NCBI RefSeq assembly: GCF_018263905.1
Contig: NZ_JAAFZU010000030.1
Location: 107,263-171,262, forward strand
DNA length: 64,000 nt
Direction: 5' to 3'
From: Loktanella sp. SALINAS62
GTDB taxonomy: Bacteria > Pseudomonadota > Alphaproteobacteria > Rhodobacterales > Rhodobacteraceae
Of this stretch, positions 36,776 to 45,509 are shown piece after piece (the stretch's first letter is position 1; every line of letters begins with the position of its first letter). The notes beneath the pieces are model-generated. The model did no database searches, was not told where the DNA came from, and worked only from the letters and a program-made list of their open reading frames with translations. A program made the position numbers and the translations under genes.

Positions 36776-36801
36776 GCCCGCCCGGTCGAAACGGGGCGGG
36801 C
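36776..36801. terminator. Hairpin between convergent genes, weak terminator
   Basis: GCCCGCCC (36776-36783) pairs with GGGCGGGC (36794-36801) around a 10-base loop. It lies between the pseudoprotease gene and folE2, which converge. A clear T-run is missing on both strands, so it may be only a partial barrier. Confidence 0.4.
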
Positions 36802-36824
36802 ATTACCGACGAGGTTTGCAGGTA

Positions 36825-37925
36825 TCAGCCGACGTGGAACAGCGACGCGAACAGCCGTGGATCAAGCGATGTCGCGTCAAAGGTCGGACCACGGGTCAGG
36901 ACCGATACGGCATCGTGGCTGTGCAGGCTTTCCTGATGGCTGGCGACGACACGGAAATCCCCGATCCGCTGATCTGCATCCAGCGCCTGCGTGAACAGCC
37001 GTGCGGCGTCTTCGACGAAAATCGGGTTTGCGGCGTTCAGTTCGGCAAACGCCTGTTCGTCTTCGCGTTTCACCATCACCTGCGTTTCCGTCGGCACGAC
37101 ACTGCGGGCCATCTCAACCAGATCCTCAAACCACAACACGGGGCTATCGGGGTCGATTACCGCCGACAGCCGCGCCACGGACCGCTGCGAATGCGGCGTG
37201 GCAAGCTGGCCGCGGAACTGGCGGGCGTGTTCGGACAGTTCCAGCGAACACGGGCAGGTGCTGGAATAGATGTAATCCAGATGGATGATATTGGACCTGA
37301 CGCCGTCCCGTTCCACAACTTCCAGCGCCATGTCGTAATACTGATACCCGGTCAGCCCGGACCGCAGGCTTTCGACCTTCATCGGAAAGGAAAACCGCAT
37401 CTGCAGCCGCGCGTCAAAGCTGTCCAGATCGTCGATGTAGGAATCCAGCGCCCGCGTCATCACATCAAAGCTGAAGGTTTCTTCGGCATACCGATAAAAC
37501 GTCCGCATGATGCGGCTCATGTTGATGCCTTTTTTGTCCGCCTCCAGCGATACCGTCCCGGTGACGCTGGTTTCCAGCGTCAGCGTGCCGCCTTCACGGG
37601 TGCGGAACCGGATCGGCAACCGAAAGTTGCTGATCCCGACATGCTGGATTTCGCTGTGCGCACCCCGGATCAGGCTGGACGGACCATTCTGCAAATCCGG
37701 CATTGTCGCACGATAGACAGCGTCTGCCGCAAAGTCGTCGGGATAGGCGCGCGACAGGTGCGGATAGTTGGACACCTCGCCGGTTGGCGTCAGGCGGTGC
37801 AGCAACGGATCGACCGCTGCGACATCCTCTGGCGCGGCGGTTTCGGTCCAGCTGCGGAGCAGTTGCAAGGCCGCTTTGGCGTCTTCCATGCTTGGTGGAA
37901 CAACGTCGCGTGTATGTTTGTTCAT
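36825..37925 (-). CDS. folE2: GTP cyclohydrolase I, type IB (FolE2)
   Basis: This 366-residue enzyme converts GTP to dihydroneopterin triphosphate, the entry step to folate. It is of the FolE2 (COG1469) type, recognisable by the cysteine-containing motif SSTCPCSLELSEHAR near residue 215, the FMF-like strand patterns (MRFSFPMKVESLRSG) and the ENVARRLFTQALD-like helix EDAARLFTQAL. FolE2 works with manganese or iron when zinc is scarce. The ATG at 37925 follows AAGGAAGGG. No canonical folE lies in the window. It is followed by the convergent pseudoprotease gene. Confidence 0.93.
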   Translation of the reverse strand: MNKHTRDVVPPSMEDAKAALQLLRSWTETAAPEDVAAVDPLLHRLTPTGEVSNYPHLSRAYPDDFAADAVYRATMPDLQNGPSSLIRGAHSEIQHVGISNFRLPIRFRTREGGTLTLETSVTGTVSLEADKKGINMSRIMRTFYRYAEETFSFDVMTRALDSYIDDLDSFDARLQMRFSFPMKVESLRSGLTGYQYYDMALEVVERDGVRSNIIHLDYIYSSTCPCSLELSEHARQFRGQLATPHSQRSVARLSAVIDPDSPVLWFEDLVEMARSVVPTETQVMVKREDEQAFAELNAANPIFVEDAARLFTQALDADQRIGDFRVVASHQESLHSHDAVSVLTRGPTFDATSLDPRLFASLFHVG

Positions 37926-38004
37926 ATCGGGCCCTTCCTTGGGACGACATCGGCAGGCTACAAATGGTGCGCCCTGCCCGTTCGCCAAGAACCTTAATGC
38001 ATTT

Positions 38005-39186
38005 TTATGCCTGCGCTACGTCCAAAGCCTGCGTCAAATCGGCCAAAAGATCACCAGCATCTTCCAGACCGACCGACAGCCGGATCAGACCGGGCGTGAT
38101 ACCCAGATGCGCCTTTTGTGCGTCGGGCAACCGCTGATGTGTGGTCGATGCAGGCGGCGTGGCGATGGATTTTGCATCGCCCAAATTGTTCGAAATCAAC
38201 CAGATTTCCAATGCATTCAATAGCTTGAAGCTGGTTTCTTGCGACCCTGTGTCGATGGCCAGCATGGTCCCGCCGCATCCCATCTGGTCCATGCAAAGCG
38301 CGTGTTGCGGATGACTTTGCAGACCCGGATAGATCACGCGGGTAAGATTGGGGTGATTTTCAAGCCCTGCGGCAATCTGCGCCGCGCTGTCTGTCTGTGC
38401 GCGTACGCGCAGGTCCATGTGCTCCAGGCTTTTGACCAAAGTCCAGGCCGTGAACGGCGACATCGACCCGCCCGTGTGCTTCATATAGGTTTCAATCGGC
38501 CCGCGAATATAATCGCGCTTGCCCAGAATCACGCCACCCAGCGACCGGCCCTGCCCGTCGATATGTTTGGTCGCGGAATAGATCACGACGTCGGCCCCCA
38601 GTTCCAGCGCCCGGCTATAGACTGGCGTGGCGAACACGTTGTCGACCATCACCAACGCACCCTTGGCGTGACCAATTTCTGCCACGGCCTGAATATCGAC
38701 CGCTTCCAGCACGGGGTTCGACAGGGATTCGAAAAACACGACCGCCGTGTCGTCACGCACCGCAGCACGCCACTGGTCCAGATCGGCGCCGTCCACGAAC
38801 GTCACTTCGACCCCGTAGCGGGTCATCACCTCTTCCAGCACATACAGGCACGATCCGAACAACGCGCGCGACGATACCACGTGGTCGCCCGCCTTCAGCG
38901 TCGCCATCAGCGCACCCGACACCGCAGCCATGCCCGACGCGCAGGCAAACGCATCTTCGGCGCCTTCGATGGCGGCGATCCGGTCTTCGAACATCGCGGT
39001 CGTGGGGTTGCCATAGCGGGCATAGATGAATTCATCGTCACCGGTGTTCTGGAACCGCGCCTGTGCGGCTTCTGCCGTGGGATAGACAAACCCTTGGGTC
39101 AGGAAAATCGCCTCTGACACCTCGCCCCACTGGCTGCGACGTGTACCTGCGTGTACCGCTTTGGTCCGTTTGTTCCATTCCGACAT
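38005..39186 (-). CDS. metZ: O-succinylhomoserine sulfhydrylase
   Basis: This 393-residue PLP enzyme of the Cys/Met metabolism family makes homocysteine from O-succinylhomoserine and sulfide. The PLP lysine lies in YSATKHIDGQGR (about 204), with the N-terminal EFIYARYGNPT and the phosphate-contact FACASGMAAVSGAL. The GGSMSPFTAW motif is typical of MetZ. The ATG at 39186 is chosen as in relatives; a few upstream codons overlap the leader. Expression is controlled by a SAM-II riboswitch plus terminator directly upstream. Confidence 0.94.
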   Translation of the reverse strand: MSEWNKRTKAVHAGTRRSQWGEVSEAIFLTQGFVYPTAEAAQARFQNTGDDEFIYARYGNPTTAMFEDRIAAIEGAEDAFACASGMAAVSGALMATLKAGDHVVSSRALFGSCLYVLEEVMTRYGVEVTFVDGADLDQWRAAVRDDTAVVFFESLSNPVLEAVDIQAVAEIGHAKGALVMVDNVFATPVYSRALELGADVVIYSATKHIDGQGRSLGGVILGKRDYIRGPIETYMKHTGGSMSPFTAWTLVKSLEHMDLRVRAQTDSAAQIAAGLENHPNLTRVIYPGLQSHPQHALCMDQMGCGGTMLAIDTGSQETSFKLLNALEIWLISNNLGDAKSIATPPASTTHQRLPDAQKAHLGITPGLIRLSVGLEDAGDLLADLTQALDVAQA

Positions 39187-39203
39187 ATCAGGCCCTTTCA
39201 AGG

Positions 39204-39236
39204 CAAAGAAAAACCCCGACACCACAGGTATCGGGG
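39204..39236 (-). terminator. Attenuator terminator of the metZ leader
   Basis: On the minus strand CCCCGATACC (39236-39227) pairs with GGTGTCGGGG (39223-39214) around the loop TGT (one G-T pair), followed by TTTTTCTTT. It lies between the riboswitch and metZ and is the likely read-through switch. Spacing leaves the metZ ribosome site outside the hairpin. Confidence 0.85.
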
Positions 39237-39247
39237 CACACCCCTTA

Positions 39248-39303
39248 CCCTTTTAGCGGAATGTTTAACGTGGCCCGCAATCCGGCATCAAATCACCACG
39301 GCA
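39248..39303 (-). ncRNA. SAM-II riboswitch (SAM_alpha) upstream of metZ
   Basis: Read on the minus strand, the leader contains the conserved SAM-II parts in order: CGTGGTGATTTG, the CCGGATTGC segment, GGCCACGTTAAACA and CGCTAAAAGG. GTGG pairs with CCAC to form P1 of the pseudoknot aptamer, and the CGCTAAA end closes it. SAM-II aptamers are found mainly in alphaproteobacteria before methionine genes and lower expression when S-adenosylmethionine is high. A terminator follows at 39204-39236. Confidence 0.93.
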
Positions 39304-39349
39304 TGCGCTTACGCCCCTGCACCGGATGCGTCAAGCGGACCGTGCGCCG

Positions 39350-39961
39350 CTACTCTGCCTCGTCGCGGTCGGACTGGATCATGTAAGGTTCCAGCGCGGT
39401 GATCTGCCAGACCAGAAACACCATCATCATGGCCGGAAAGCCAAAGGTTTCGACCTTGACCCAGATATCCGTCGATTGCGTCCGCCACAGGATTTCGTTG
39501 AACACCGCAAGAAACACGAAAAAGCCGGTGATCCGGCGGGTCAGCTGCATCCAGCCTGCGTGCTTCATGGCAATCAGTTCCCCCATGACCCATTCCAGAT
39601 AGGACCGGCCCCGCCACAGCCCGAACCCAAGGATCGCCGCAAGAAAGGTATAAACGATGGTGGTTTTCATCTTGAAAAACCGCTCATCGTTGAACCAGCC
39701 GGTCAGCCCGCCGAAAAAGATCACCATAGCGGCCGTGAACACCTGCATCCGGCTCAGCTTGCCGGTCAGCGCCCACAGGATCGCCATTGCCACCAGCATG
39801 ATCGGCACAAACAACAGCGTCGCCACGATGAACCCTGAATAGGCGGTGCCCGCGATGTCGAACGTGCGTTCGTCCAACCGCTGGTAGATCACGAAAAAGG
39901 CCAGCGTCGGGCCCAGTTCCAGCACCTGCTTGAGCACGGGGTTGATCTTGCGTTCGGCCAT
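39350..39961 (-). CDS. yciB: Septation/inner membrane protein YciB (IspZ)
   Basis: This 203-residue protein has about five membrane helices and belongs to the YciB/IspZ family, inner-membrane proteins linked to cell-envelope integrity and septation. The motif LELGPTLAFFVIY near the N-terminus and the pair GGLTGWFNDERFFKMKTTIVY (in part) are characteristic. Two ATGs lie three bases apart (39964 and 39961); AAGGAG is better spaced from the second. It is downstream of ftsY on the same strand, a frequent neighbour pair. The upstream ORF extension is not coding. Confidence 0.92.
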   Translation of the reverse strand: MAERKINPVLKQVLELGPTLAFFVIYQRLDERTFDIAGTAYSGFIVATLLFVPIMLVAMAILWALTGKLSRMQVFTAAMVIFFGGLTGWFNDERFFKMKTTIVYTFLAAILGFGLWRGRSYLEWVMGELIAMKHAGWMQLTRRITGFFVFLAVFNEILWRTQSTDIWVKVETFGFPAMMMVFLVWQITALEPYMIQSDRDEAE

Positions 39962-40067
39962 CATGGTCTCCTTCGGGGGTCTGATTGCCCGGGTTTGCCC
40001 CGGCGTGCAAGCTTCCGTGGTGGAACAATCCCGTGCTCTGACACTTTGATCAGGCAGGAGGCATGTT

Positions 40068-40541
40068 ATGGGGAACATCTTGCAATCGACCCTGTCGGGC
40101 AGTTTCGAAGCGGTGCCAGCCAGTCTGGCGATTGTCCGGCTTGTGTCAGCCATGGTGCTGGGCGGACTGGTCGGGCTGGAACGCGAATTCAAGGAAAAGC
40201 CCGCGGGCCTGCGCACCCATATCCTTGTGGCCATCGCGGCCTGTCTGTTCACCATCGTCGGTCAGGAACTGGTGCAACTGCAATTCGAAAGCGATGACGC
40301 GAAACGGATCGACCCCCTGCGCCTGATCGAGGCGGTGACCGCCGGCGTCGCCTTTTTGGCCGCAGGCGTGATTTTCACCAGTGGCGGATCGGTCAAAAAC
40401 ATCACGACAGGCGCATCTATGTGGCTGGCCGGCGCAATCGGGCTGGCCTGCGGTGCGGGTGAAATACCCCTCGCCGCCATCGCGGCAGCGCTGGTCGTTG
40501 CCGTGCTTTATGTGCTGGAACGGTTGAAACCGTCGGACTAG
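40068..40541 (+). CDS. MgtC/SapB family membrane protein
   Basis: This 157-residue inner-membrane protein has the MgtC/SapB fold of about four helices. Family landmarks are LVSAMVLGGLVGLEREFKEK (in part), GLRTHILVAIAACLF, and AAGVIFTSGGSVKNITTGAS with the charged membrane turn. MgtC proteins aid growth at low magnesium and interact with ATP synthase in some bacteria; the role here is unknown. A GCAGGAGG ribosome site precedes the ATG. Its stop interlocks with that of ftsY (CTAG). Confidence 0.9.
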   Translation: MGNILQSTLSGSFEAVPASLAIVRLVSAMVLGGLVGLEREFKEKPAGLRTHILVAIAACLFTIVGQELVQLQFESDDAKRIDPLRLIEAVTAGVAFLAAGVIFTSGGSVKNITTGASMWLAGAIGLACGAGEIPLAAIAAALVVAVLYVLERLKPSD

Positions 40542-41647
40542 ACCCGGTCCAGCCCGACCAGTGCCGCGGCAAAATCCTCTGGGTCGAACGGGGCCAGATC
40601 ATCGATCTGTTCGCCCACCCCGATGGCATGGATCGGCAGGCCGAATTTATCGGCCAGCGCCACCAGCACGCCGCCCTTGGCCGTGCCATCCAGTTTGGTC
40701 ATCACCAGACCGGATACATCGGCCAGTTCCTGAAACACCTTGACCTGCTGCAATGCATTCTGACCCGTCGTCGCATCCAGCACCAACAAGGTGTTGTGCG
40801 GCGCATCAGGGTCTTTCTTGCGGATCACACGCACGATCTTTGACAGCTCTTCCATCAGGTCGGCGCGGTTCTGCAAGCGGCCTGCGGTGTCGATCATCAG
40901 CAGATCGGCCCCATCGGCCTGCGCCTTTGTCATCGCGTCAAACGCCAGCGATGCGGGGTCGGACCCTTCGGGCGCGGTCAGCACGGGCACGCCCGCGCGG
41001 TCGCCCCAGATTTGCAACTGTTCAACCGCCGCCGCGCGGAACGTATCGCCCGCCGCGATCACGACCGTTTTGCCCGCCGCCTTGAACTGGCTGGCCAGCT
41101 TGCCGATGGTCGTGGTTTTGCCCGACCCGTTCACACCGACGACCAACACCACCTGCGGCCGGTGCTGATACAGCGGCATCGGGCGCGCGACCGGTTCCAT
41201 GATGCGCGTCACTTCGTCAGCCAGAAGCTGCTTGATTTCCGTCACCGACAATTTCCGGCCCAACCGGCCCTCGGCCATGTTGGCCGTCACCCGCAGCGCG
41301 GTATCCACCCCCATATCGGCGGCAATCAGCAATTCTTCCAATTGCTCGATCATGTCGTCGTCCAGCGTGCGCCGCACCACCGGGGCGGCGTCGCGCGGTT
41401 TGAACAGCCCGCCCAGAATGCCTGCGGGTTTTTCGGACGCAGACGCGGGCGGTTCCGGGTCGGGATCGGCCAGTACGGGTGCGGGCGGCGTTTCGGGCGC
41501 AGGCCGGACATGCGGTTCTGCAGGGGCATCAGCGACCGGTTGGTCGGGTGCTTCATCGCCACCGTCCGACACGATGGCATCCAGTCCCGCGTCCAGTTGC
41601 GAGGACGACCGGAACATCCGGTCTTTCAGTTTCTTGAAGAATGCCAT
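40538..41647 (-). CDS. ftsY: Signal recognition particle receptor FtsY
   Basis: This 369-residue GTPase receives the SRP-ribosome complex at the inner membrane. The N-terminal acidic A domain (about 20-70, with a Pro/Ala-rich stretch) is followed by the NG domain. The GTPase motifs are present: GVNGSGKTTTIGKLAS (G1), DTFRAAAVEQL, DTAGRLQ and TKLDGTAKGG. Length is normal for alphaproteobacteria. It starts at the ATG at 41647. Confidence 0.97.
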   Translation of the reverse strand: MAFFKKLKDRMFRSSSQLDAGLDAIVSDGGDEAPDQPVADAPAEPHVRPAPETPPAPVLADPDPEPPASASEKPAGILGGLFKPRDAAPVVRRTLDDDMIEQLEELLIAADMGVDTALRVTANMAEGRLGRKLSVTEIKQLLADEVTRIMEPVARPMPLYQHRPQVVLVVGVNGSGKTTTIGKLASQFKAAGKTVVIAAGDTFRAAAVEQLQIWGDRAGVPVLTAPEGSDPASLAFDAMTKAQADGADLLMIDTAGRLQNRADLMEELSKIVRVIRKKDPDAPHNTLLVLDATTGQNALQQVKVFQELADVSGLVMTKLDGTAKGGVLVALADKFGLPIHAIGVGEQIDDLAPFDPEDFAAALVGLDRV

Positions 41648-41750
41648 CGGGTCCGCCCTGATCTATCTGCCCCCTAGCTAGTGCCATCCGCCTTCAAAGA
41701 AAAGAGAGCGCCGGTTGACCGCTGCCCCGACCCCGAGTCTAAGATCGGTC

Positions 41751-42632
41751 ATGATCAGGCTTGTTCTTATGTTGATGATGCTCGCGTCCCCTGCTGCGGC
41801 GCAATCCGAACAGGGAACCCTGTGCAGCAGCGGCAAATGGGGGCCGGTGCAGTGTATCCGCCCGTCGCATTTCGCCTATGACACCTGTCAGGCGATCCAG
41901 CATTTTGCAGCACGCAACGATCTGCCGCCGGGGTTCTTTGCCCGCCTGTTGTGGCAAGAAAGCCGGTTCGACCCCAACGCCCTGTCGCACGCCGATGCGC
42001 GCGGCATCGCGCAGTTCATCGACAGCACCGCCCAGTTGCGCGGCCTGCGCGACAGCCTGAACCCGGCACAGGCGCTGGAACATTCCGCCCACTACCTTGC
42101 TGAAATGACACGCAAATACGGAAACGTCGGTTTGGCAGCCATAGGCTACAACGGTGGCGAATCCCGCGCCCAAGGCCTGATCGACGGCAGCGGATTCCTG
42201 ATGCCCGAAACCATCGACTATGTGCAGATCATCACCGGGCATACCGCACAGAATTGGCGCGACACGCCCCCGCCCGACCCCGATTTCAGACTGCAGGGCG
42301 ACATGCCGTTCATGGCCGCCTGTCTGGATCTGGCCCAGAACCGCCGCTTCAGCGCCTATCCGGCGCCCGAACCGCAGGTGTCGCCATGGGGTGCGCAACT
42401 GGCCTTTGGCCGCACCGCCGCACAGGCGCGCGAATCCTATGACCGGCGCACGCGGCAATGCGGGTTTTCACGTGGCGACCGGACGCTTGATCTGGTGTTC
42501 GTGCGCAACCGCGCATCCGGAAAACAAGGTTACGTCATGGCCCGTGTCGGCGCTGACAGTGCGGCAGATGCGACGCGGGTCTGCACACAGGCACGCGCCA
42601 CGGGCTGCGGCTGCGCGGTCTTTGCGAACTAA
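41751..42632 (+). CDS. Secreted lytic transglycosylase (SLT domain)
   Basis: This 293-residue periplasmic enzyme starts with a short signal peptide (MIRLVLMLMMLASPAAAQ). The SLT lysozyme-like domain follows: LLWQESRFDPNALSHADARG with the catalytic glutamate, GIAQF, and the AIGYNGGESRAQG motif, which is the family's AYNGG/N-x-G pattern. The C-terminal 110 residues are unusual, with cysteines in ACLDLAQ, RQCGFS, VCTQA and GCGCAV. It would cleave murein during growth or secretion-complex insertion. An upstream in-frame TTG is rejected because it lies before the signal peptide. The stop interlocks with the NuoEF gene. Confidence 0.9.
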   Translation: MIRLVLMLMMLASPAAAQSEQGTLCSSGKWGPVQCIRPSHFAYDTCQAIQHFAARNDLPPGFFARLLWQESRFDPNALSHADARGIAQFIDSTAQLRGLRDSLNPAQALEHSAHYLAEMTRKYGNVGLAAIGYNGGESRAQGLIDGSGFLMPETIDYVQIITGHTAQNWRDTPPPDPDFRLQGDMPFMAACLDLAQNRRFSAYPAPEPQVSPWGAQLAFGRTAAQARESYDRRTRQCGFSRGDRTLDLVFVRNRASGKQGYVMARVGADSAADATRVCTQARATGCGCAVFAN

Positions 42633-44314
42633 ACCTCGTCCGGGAAATGTTTTATCGTCAGGCGGATCGGGTTGGGTGCAGCCTGTCCCAGACCGCAAAT
42701 GGATGCATCCACCATCACCTGCGACAGGTCTTCCAGCAGGTCACGGTCCCAGTGATCCGCCTGCATCAGTTTGACCGCCTTTTCGCAGCCGACCCGGCAG
42801 GGCGTGCATTGCCCGCACGATTCGTCGGCAAAGAATTCCAGCATGTTCAGGGCGGCGGCGCGCGCACTGTCACGATCAGACAGCACCACCACCGCCGCCG
42901 ACCCGATAAAGCTGCCATGCGGCTGCAACGTGTCGAAATCCAGCGGCACATCGTCCAGCGACGCAGGCAACAGTCCGGACGACGGCCCCCCCGGCTGATA
43001 CGCCTTGAACACATGCCCGTCCGCCATGCCCCCCGCCGCGGCGATCACGTCGCGGATCGTGGACCCCGCAGGCAACAGATAGACACCCAGACGCGCGACA
43101 CGGCCCGACACGGAATAATTCCGCAACCCCTGACGCCCGTTGCGTTCCACCGACGACAGAATTTCTGGACCTTCGCGCAGCACGCGGGTGACCCAGATCA
43201 GCGTTTCGACGTTATGCACCAGCGTCGGTCGTCCAAAGACGCCAACCTGTGCGACATAGGGCGGACGATGGCGCGGGATGCCGCGCTTGCCCTCGATCGA
43301 TTCGATCATCGCGGATTCTTCGCCGCAGATATACGCCCCCGCACCGCGCCGCAGATCGATGAAACCGTCAGCGACGATGCCCGCATCGACCAGCCGCGCG
43401 ATTTCGTCGCGCAGAATGCGGATCACGGCGGGATATTCGTCGCGCATGTAGATAAACACGCGGTCCGCCGCCACGGCCCAGGCGGCAATCAGCATGCCTT
43501 CCAGGAACAGATGCGGCGTGCGTTCCAGATACCAGCGGTCCTTGAACGTGCCCGGCTCGCCTTCGTCCCCGTTGACAGCCAGATAGCGCGGCCCCGCTTC
43601 GGCGCGGACAAAGCCCCATTTCTTGCCCGACGGGAACCCGGCCCCGCCCAGACCGCGCAGGCCCGATGCGGCGACCTGCGCCTGCACCGCTTCCCAGTCG
43701 CCCCCGTCGCGGCAGCCCAGCAGCGCGTCATAGCCGCCCTGCGCGCGGTAGGCGTCAAAGGTTTCGTAATCAGGGATATCGGCGTGGGTATGGCCTGCGG
43801 CGATGGCCGATCTGACCTTGTCCACGGTCGCATGGTCGATGGAATGATGCCCCAGATGCAGCGCCGGCGCGGTATCACACCGCCCCATGCAGGGCGCGCG
43901 CACCACACGCACCTGATCGGCGGGCAGATCATCCAGCAGCGCCTGTTTCAGCGCCTGCGCGCCCGCCAATTCGCACGACAGCGATTCGCAAATGCGGATC
44001 GTCAGCGCGGGCGGCGGCGTCTCGTCTTCCTTGACCACGTCGAAATGCGCGTAGAACGTGGCGACTTCATATACTTCCGTCTGGGACAGGCGCATTTCTT
44101 CGGCCAAGGCCCGCAGATGGGCCGCCGACAGATGCCCGTGGGCATCCTGAATCAGATGCAGATATTCGATCAGCAAATCAGCGCGGCGCGGACGGTCCCC
44201 CAACAGGGCGCGTACGTCGTCCCACGCCTGATCGTCCAACTGGCGTCCCTTGGGCGTCTTGCGGCCCTTGCCCTTGCCCGATTTCCAGACACCCTTGTCG
44301 TGATCCAGCGCCAT
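42629..44314 (-). CDS. NuoE-NuoF fusion (NADH-binding/formate dehydrogenase beta-like subunit), isolated
   Basis: This 561-residue protein joins a thioredoxin-like 2Fe-2S NuoE domain (cysteines in CESLSCELAG and PCMGRCD) to a NuoF domain. The NuoF part has the NADH-binding GGAGFPSGKKW, the FMN-binding NGDEGEPGTFKDR and a 4Fe-4S site (ESCGQCTPCRVG plus ASICGLG). This is the architecture of FdsB-type formate dehydrogenase beta subunits. No alpha subunit gene (FdsA) or NuoG lies beside it; the flanks are a lytic transglycosylase and an AlkB gene. It may be the partner of a distant dehydrogenase. The ATG at 44314 follows AAAAGGAC. Confidence 0.87.
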   Translation of the reverse strand: MALDHDKGVWKSGKGKGRKTPKGRQLDDQAWDDVRALLGDRPRRADLLIEYLHLIQDAHGHLSAAHLRALAEEMRLSQTEVYEVATFYAHFDVVKEDETPPPALTIRICESLSCELAGAQALKQALLDDLPADQVRVVRAPCMGRCDTAPALHLGHHSIDHATVDKVRSAIAAGHTHADIPDYETFDAYRAQGGYDALLGCRDGGDWEAVQAQVAASGLRGLGGAGFPSGKKWGFVRAEAGPRYLAVNGDEGEPGTFKDRWYLERTPHLFLEGMLIAAWAVAADRVFIYMRDEYPAVIRILRDEIARLVDAGIVADGFIDLRRGAGAYICGEESAMIESIEGKRGIPRHRPPYVAQVGVFGRPTLVHNVETLIWVTRVLREGPEILSSVERNGRQGLRNYSVSGRVARLGVYLLPAGSTIRDVIAAAGGMADGHVFKAYQPGGPSSGLLPASLDDVPLDFDTLQPHGSFIGSAAVVVLSDRDSARAAALNMLEFFADESCGQCTPCRVGCEKAVKLMQADHWDRDLLEDLSQVMVDASICGLGQAAPNPIRLTIKHFPDEV

Positions 44315-44492
44315 GATCGCGTCCTTTTTCCCCGTCTTGCCGTTGTGTAAGGGAAACACGGCACAGGGCACCATGCAAATGCGACTGATTTTAACTTTGT
44401 AACGCTGCAACCCTGCGTCGTGCGTCAATCTGGGCCGGGACAAATCCCCCACCGCAGTGCTAAAAGACCCAATCCCCTGGACCTGTGATGAT

Positions 44493-45509
44493 ATGCGCCC
44501 CATTGCCATTTTTACCATTGCGACCCTGATACCGATCCCGCTTTTGACGCTTGCGGCGCTGTTCGGCGGCGTCTGGGTTGTGGTCGCGTGGATCTACATG
44601 ACCGTGTTCACCTATCTGCTGGACCAGTTGGTCGCCGTCGTCCCCCTGCCCGTCGAAGGAGAGGAATTTCCCGCAGGCGATCTGCTGTCAGTGGTGCTGG
44701 CCGTCGCGCATTTCGGTCTGCTGGGGGTGTCGATCCACGCCATCGGCACCGCACAAATCGGCCTGTGGTCATCGGTTGGTCTGATCATAGCGCTTGGTTT
44801 GTATTTTGGTCAGGTCAGCAATTCGAACGCGCACGAGCTGATCCACAAGGGACGCCGCAGCCTGAACCTGCTGGGACGCTGGGTCTATATTTCGATGCTG
44901 TATGGCCACCATGTGTCGGCCCATGTGCTGATCCACCACCGTCTGGTGGCAACGCCAGACGACCCCGCCACCGCGCGACTGGGCGAAGGCTATTGGTCCT
45001 ACGTGCCGCGCGCTTGGGCTGGGTCGTTCCGCATGGGATACACGGCCGAACAGGCCCGGCTGGACCGCGTCGGACGCGGCCATATGCACAACCCCTATGT
45101 GGTCTATATCTTGGGCGGGCTGGGGTTTTGTGTGGCGGCGGTCGCCATTGGCGGCCTGCGTGGCCTTGCCGCCTATCTGCTGCTTGCGGCCTACGCGCAG
45201 GTGCAATTGCTGTTGTCCGACTACGTGCAGCACTATGGGCTGACCCGCAGCACCATCGACGGCAAACCTGAACCCGTCGGCCCGCGTCACAGCTGGAACG
45301 CGCCGCAATGGTTTTCAGGCGCATTGATGCTAAACGCCCCGCGCCATTCCGACCACCACGCCCATCCCGCGCGCCCGTTCCCCGCACTGCGGCTGGACAG
45401 CGACGCGCCGATCCTTCCCCGCAGCCTGCCCGCGATGGCAAGCCTTGCACTGGTCCCGCCCCTGTGGCGCCGCGTCATGGATCGCCGCGTGCAACGGGTC
45501 ATGGCATGA
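44493..45509 (+). CDS. Alkane 1-monooxygenase-like integral membrane di-iron protein
   Basis: This 338-residue protein has about six membrane helices and the eight-histidine di-iron site of AlkB-like enzymes. The motifs are NAHELIHKGRRSLNLLG, YGHHVSAHVLIHHRLV and APRHSDHHAHPARPF. It is in the fatty-acid-desaturase-fold group; AlkB-type members hydroxylate n-alkanes or fatty acids with rubredoxin as electron donor, but no rubredoxin gene is nearby. The substrate is unknown. The ATG at 44493 is chosen because the helix pattern begins there. The stop overlaps the start of a small secreted protein gene (ATGA). Confidence 0.85.
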   Translation: MRPIAIFTIATLIPIPLLTLAALFGGVWVVVAWIYMTVFTYLLDQLVAVVPLPVEGEEFPAGDLLSVVLAVAHFGLLGVSIHAIGTAQIGLWSSVGLIIALGLYFGQVSNSNAHELIHKGRRSLNLLGRWVYISMLYGHHVSAHVLIHHRLVATPDDPATARLGEGYWSYVPRAWAGSFRMGYTAEQARLDRVGRGHMHNPYVVYILGGLGFCVAAVAIGGLRGLAAYLLLAAYAQVQLLLSDYVQHYGLTRSTIDGKPEPVGPRHSWNAPQWFSGALMLNAPRHSDHHAHPARPFPALRLDSDAPILPRSLPAMASLALVPPLWRRVMDRRVQRVMA

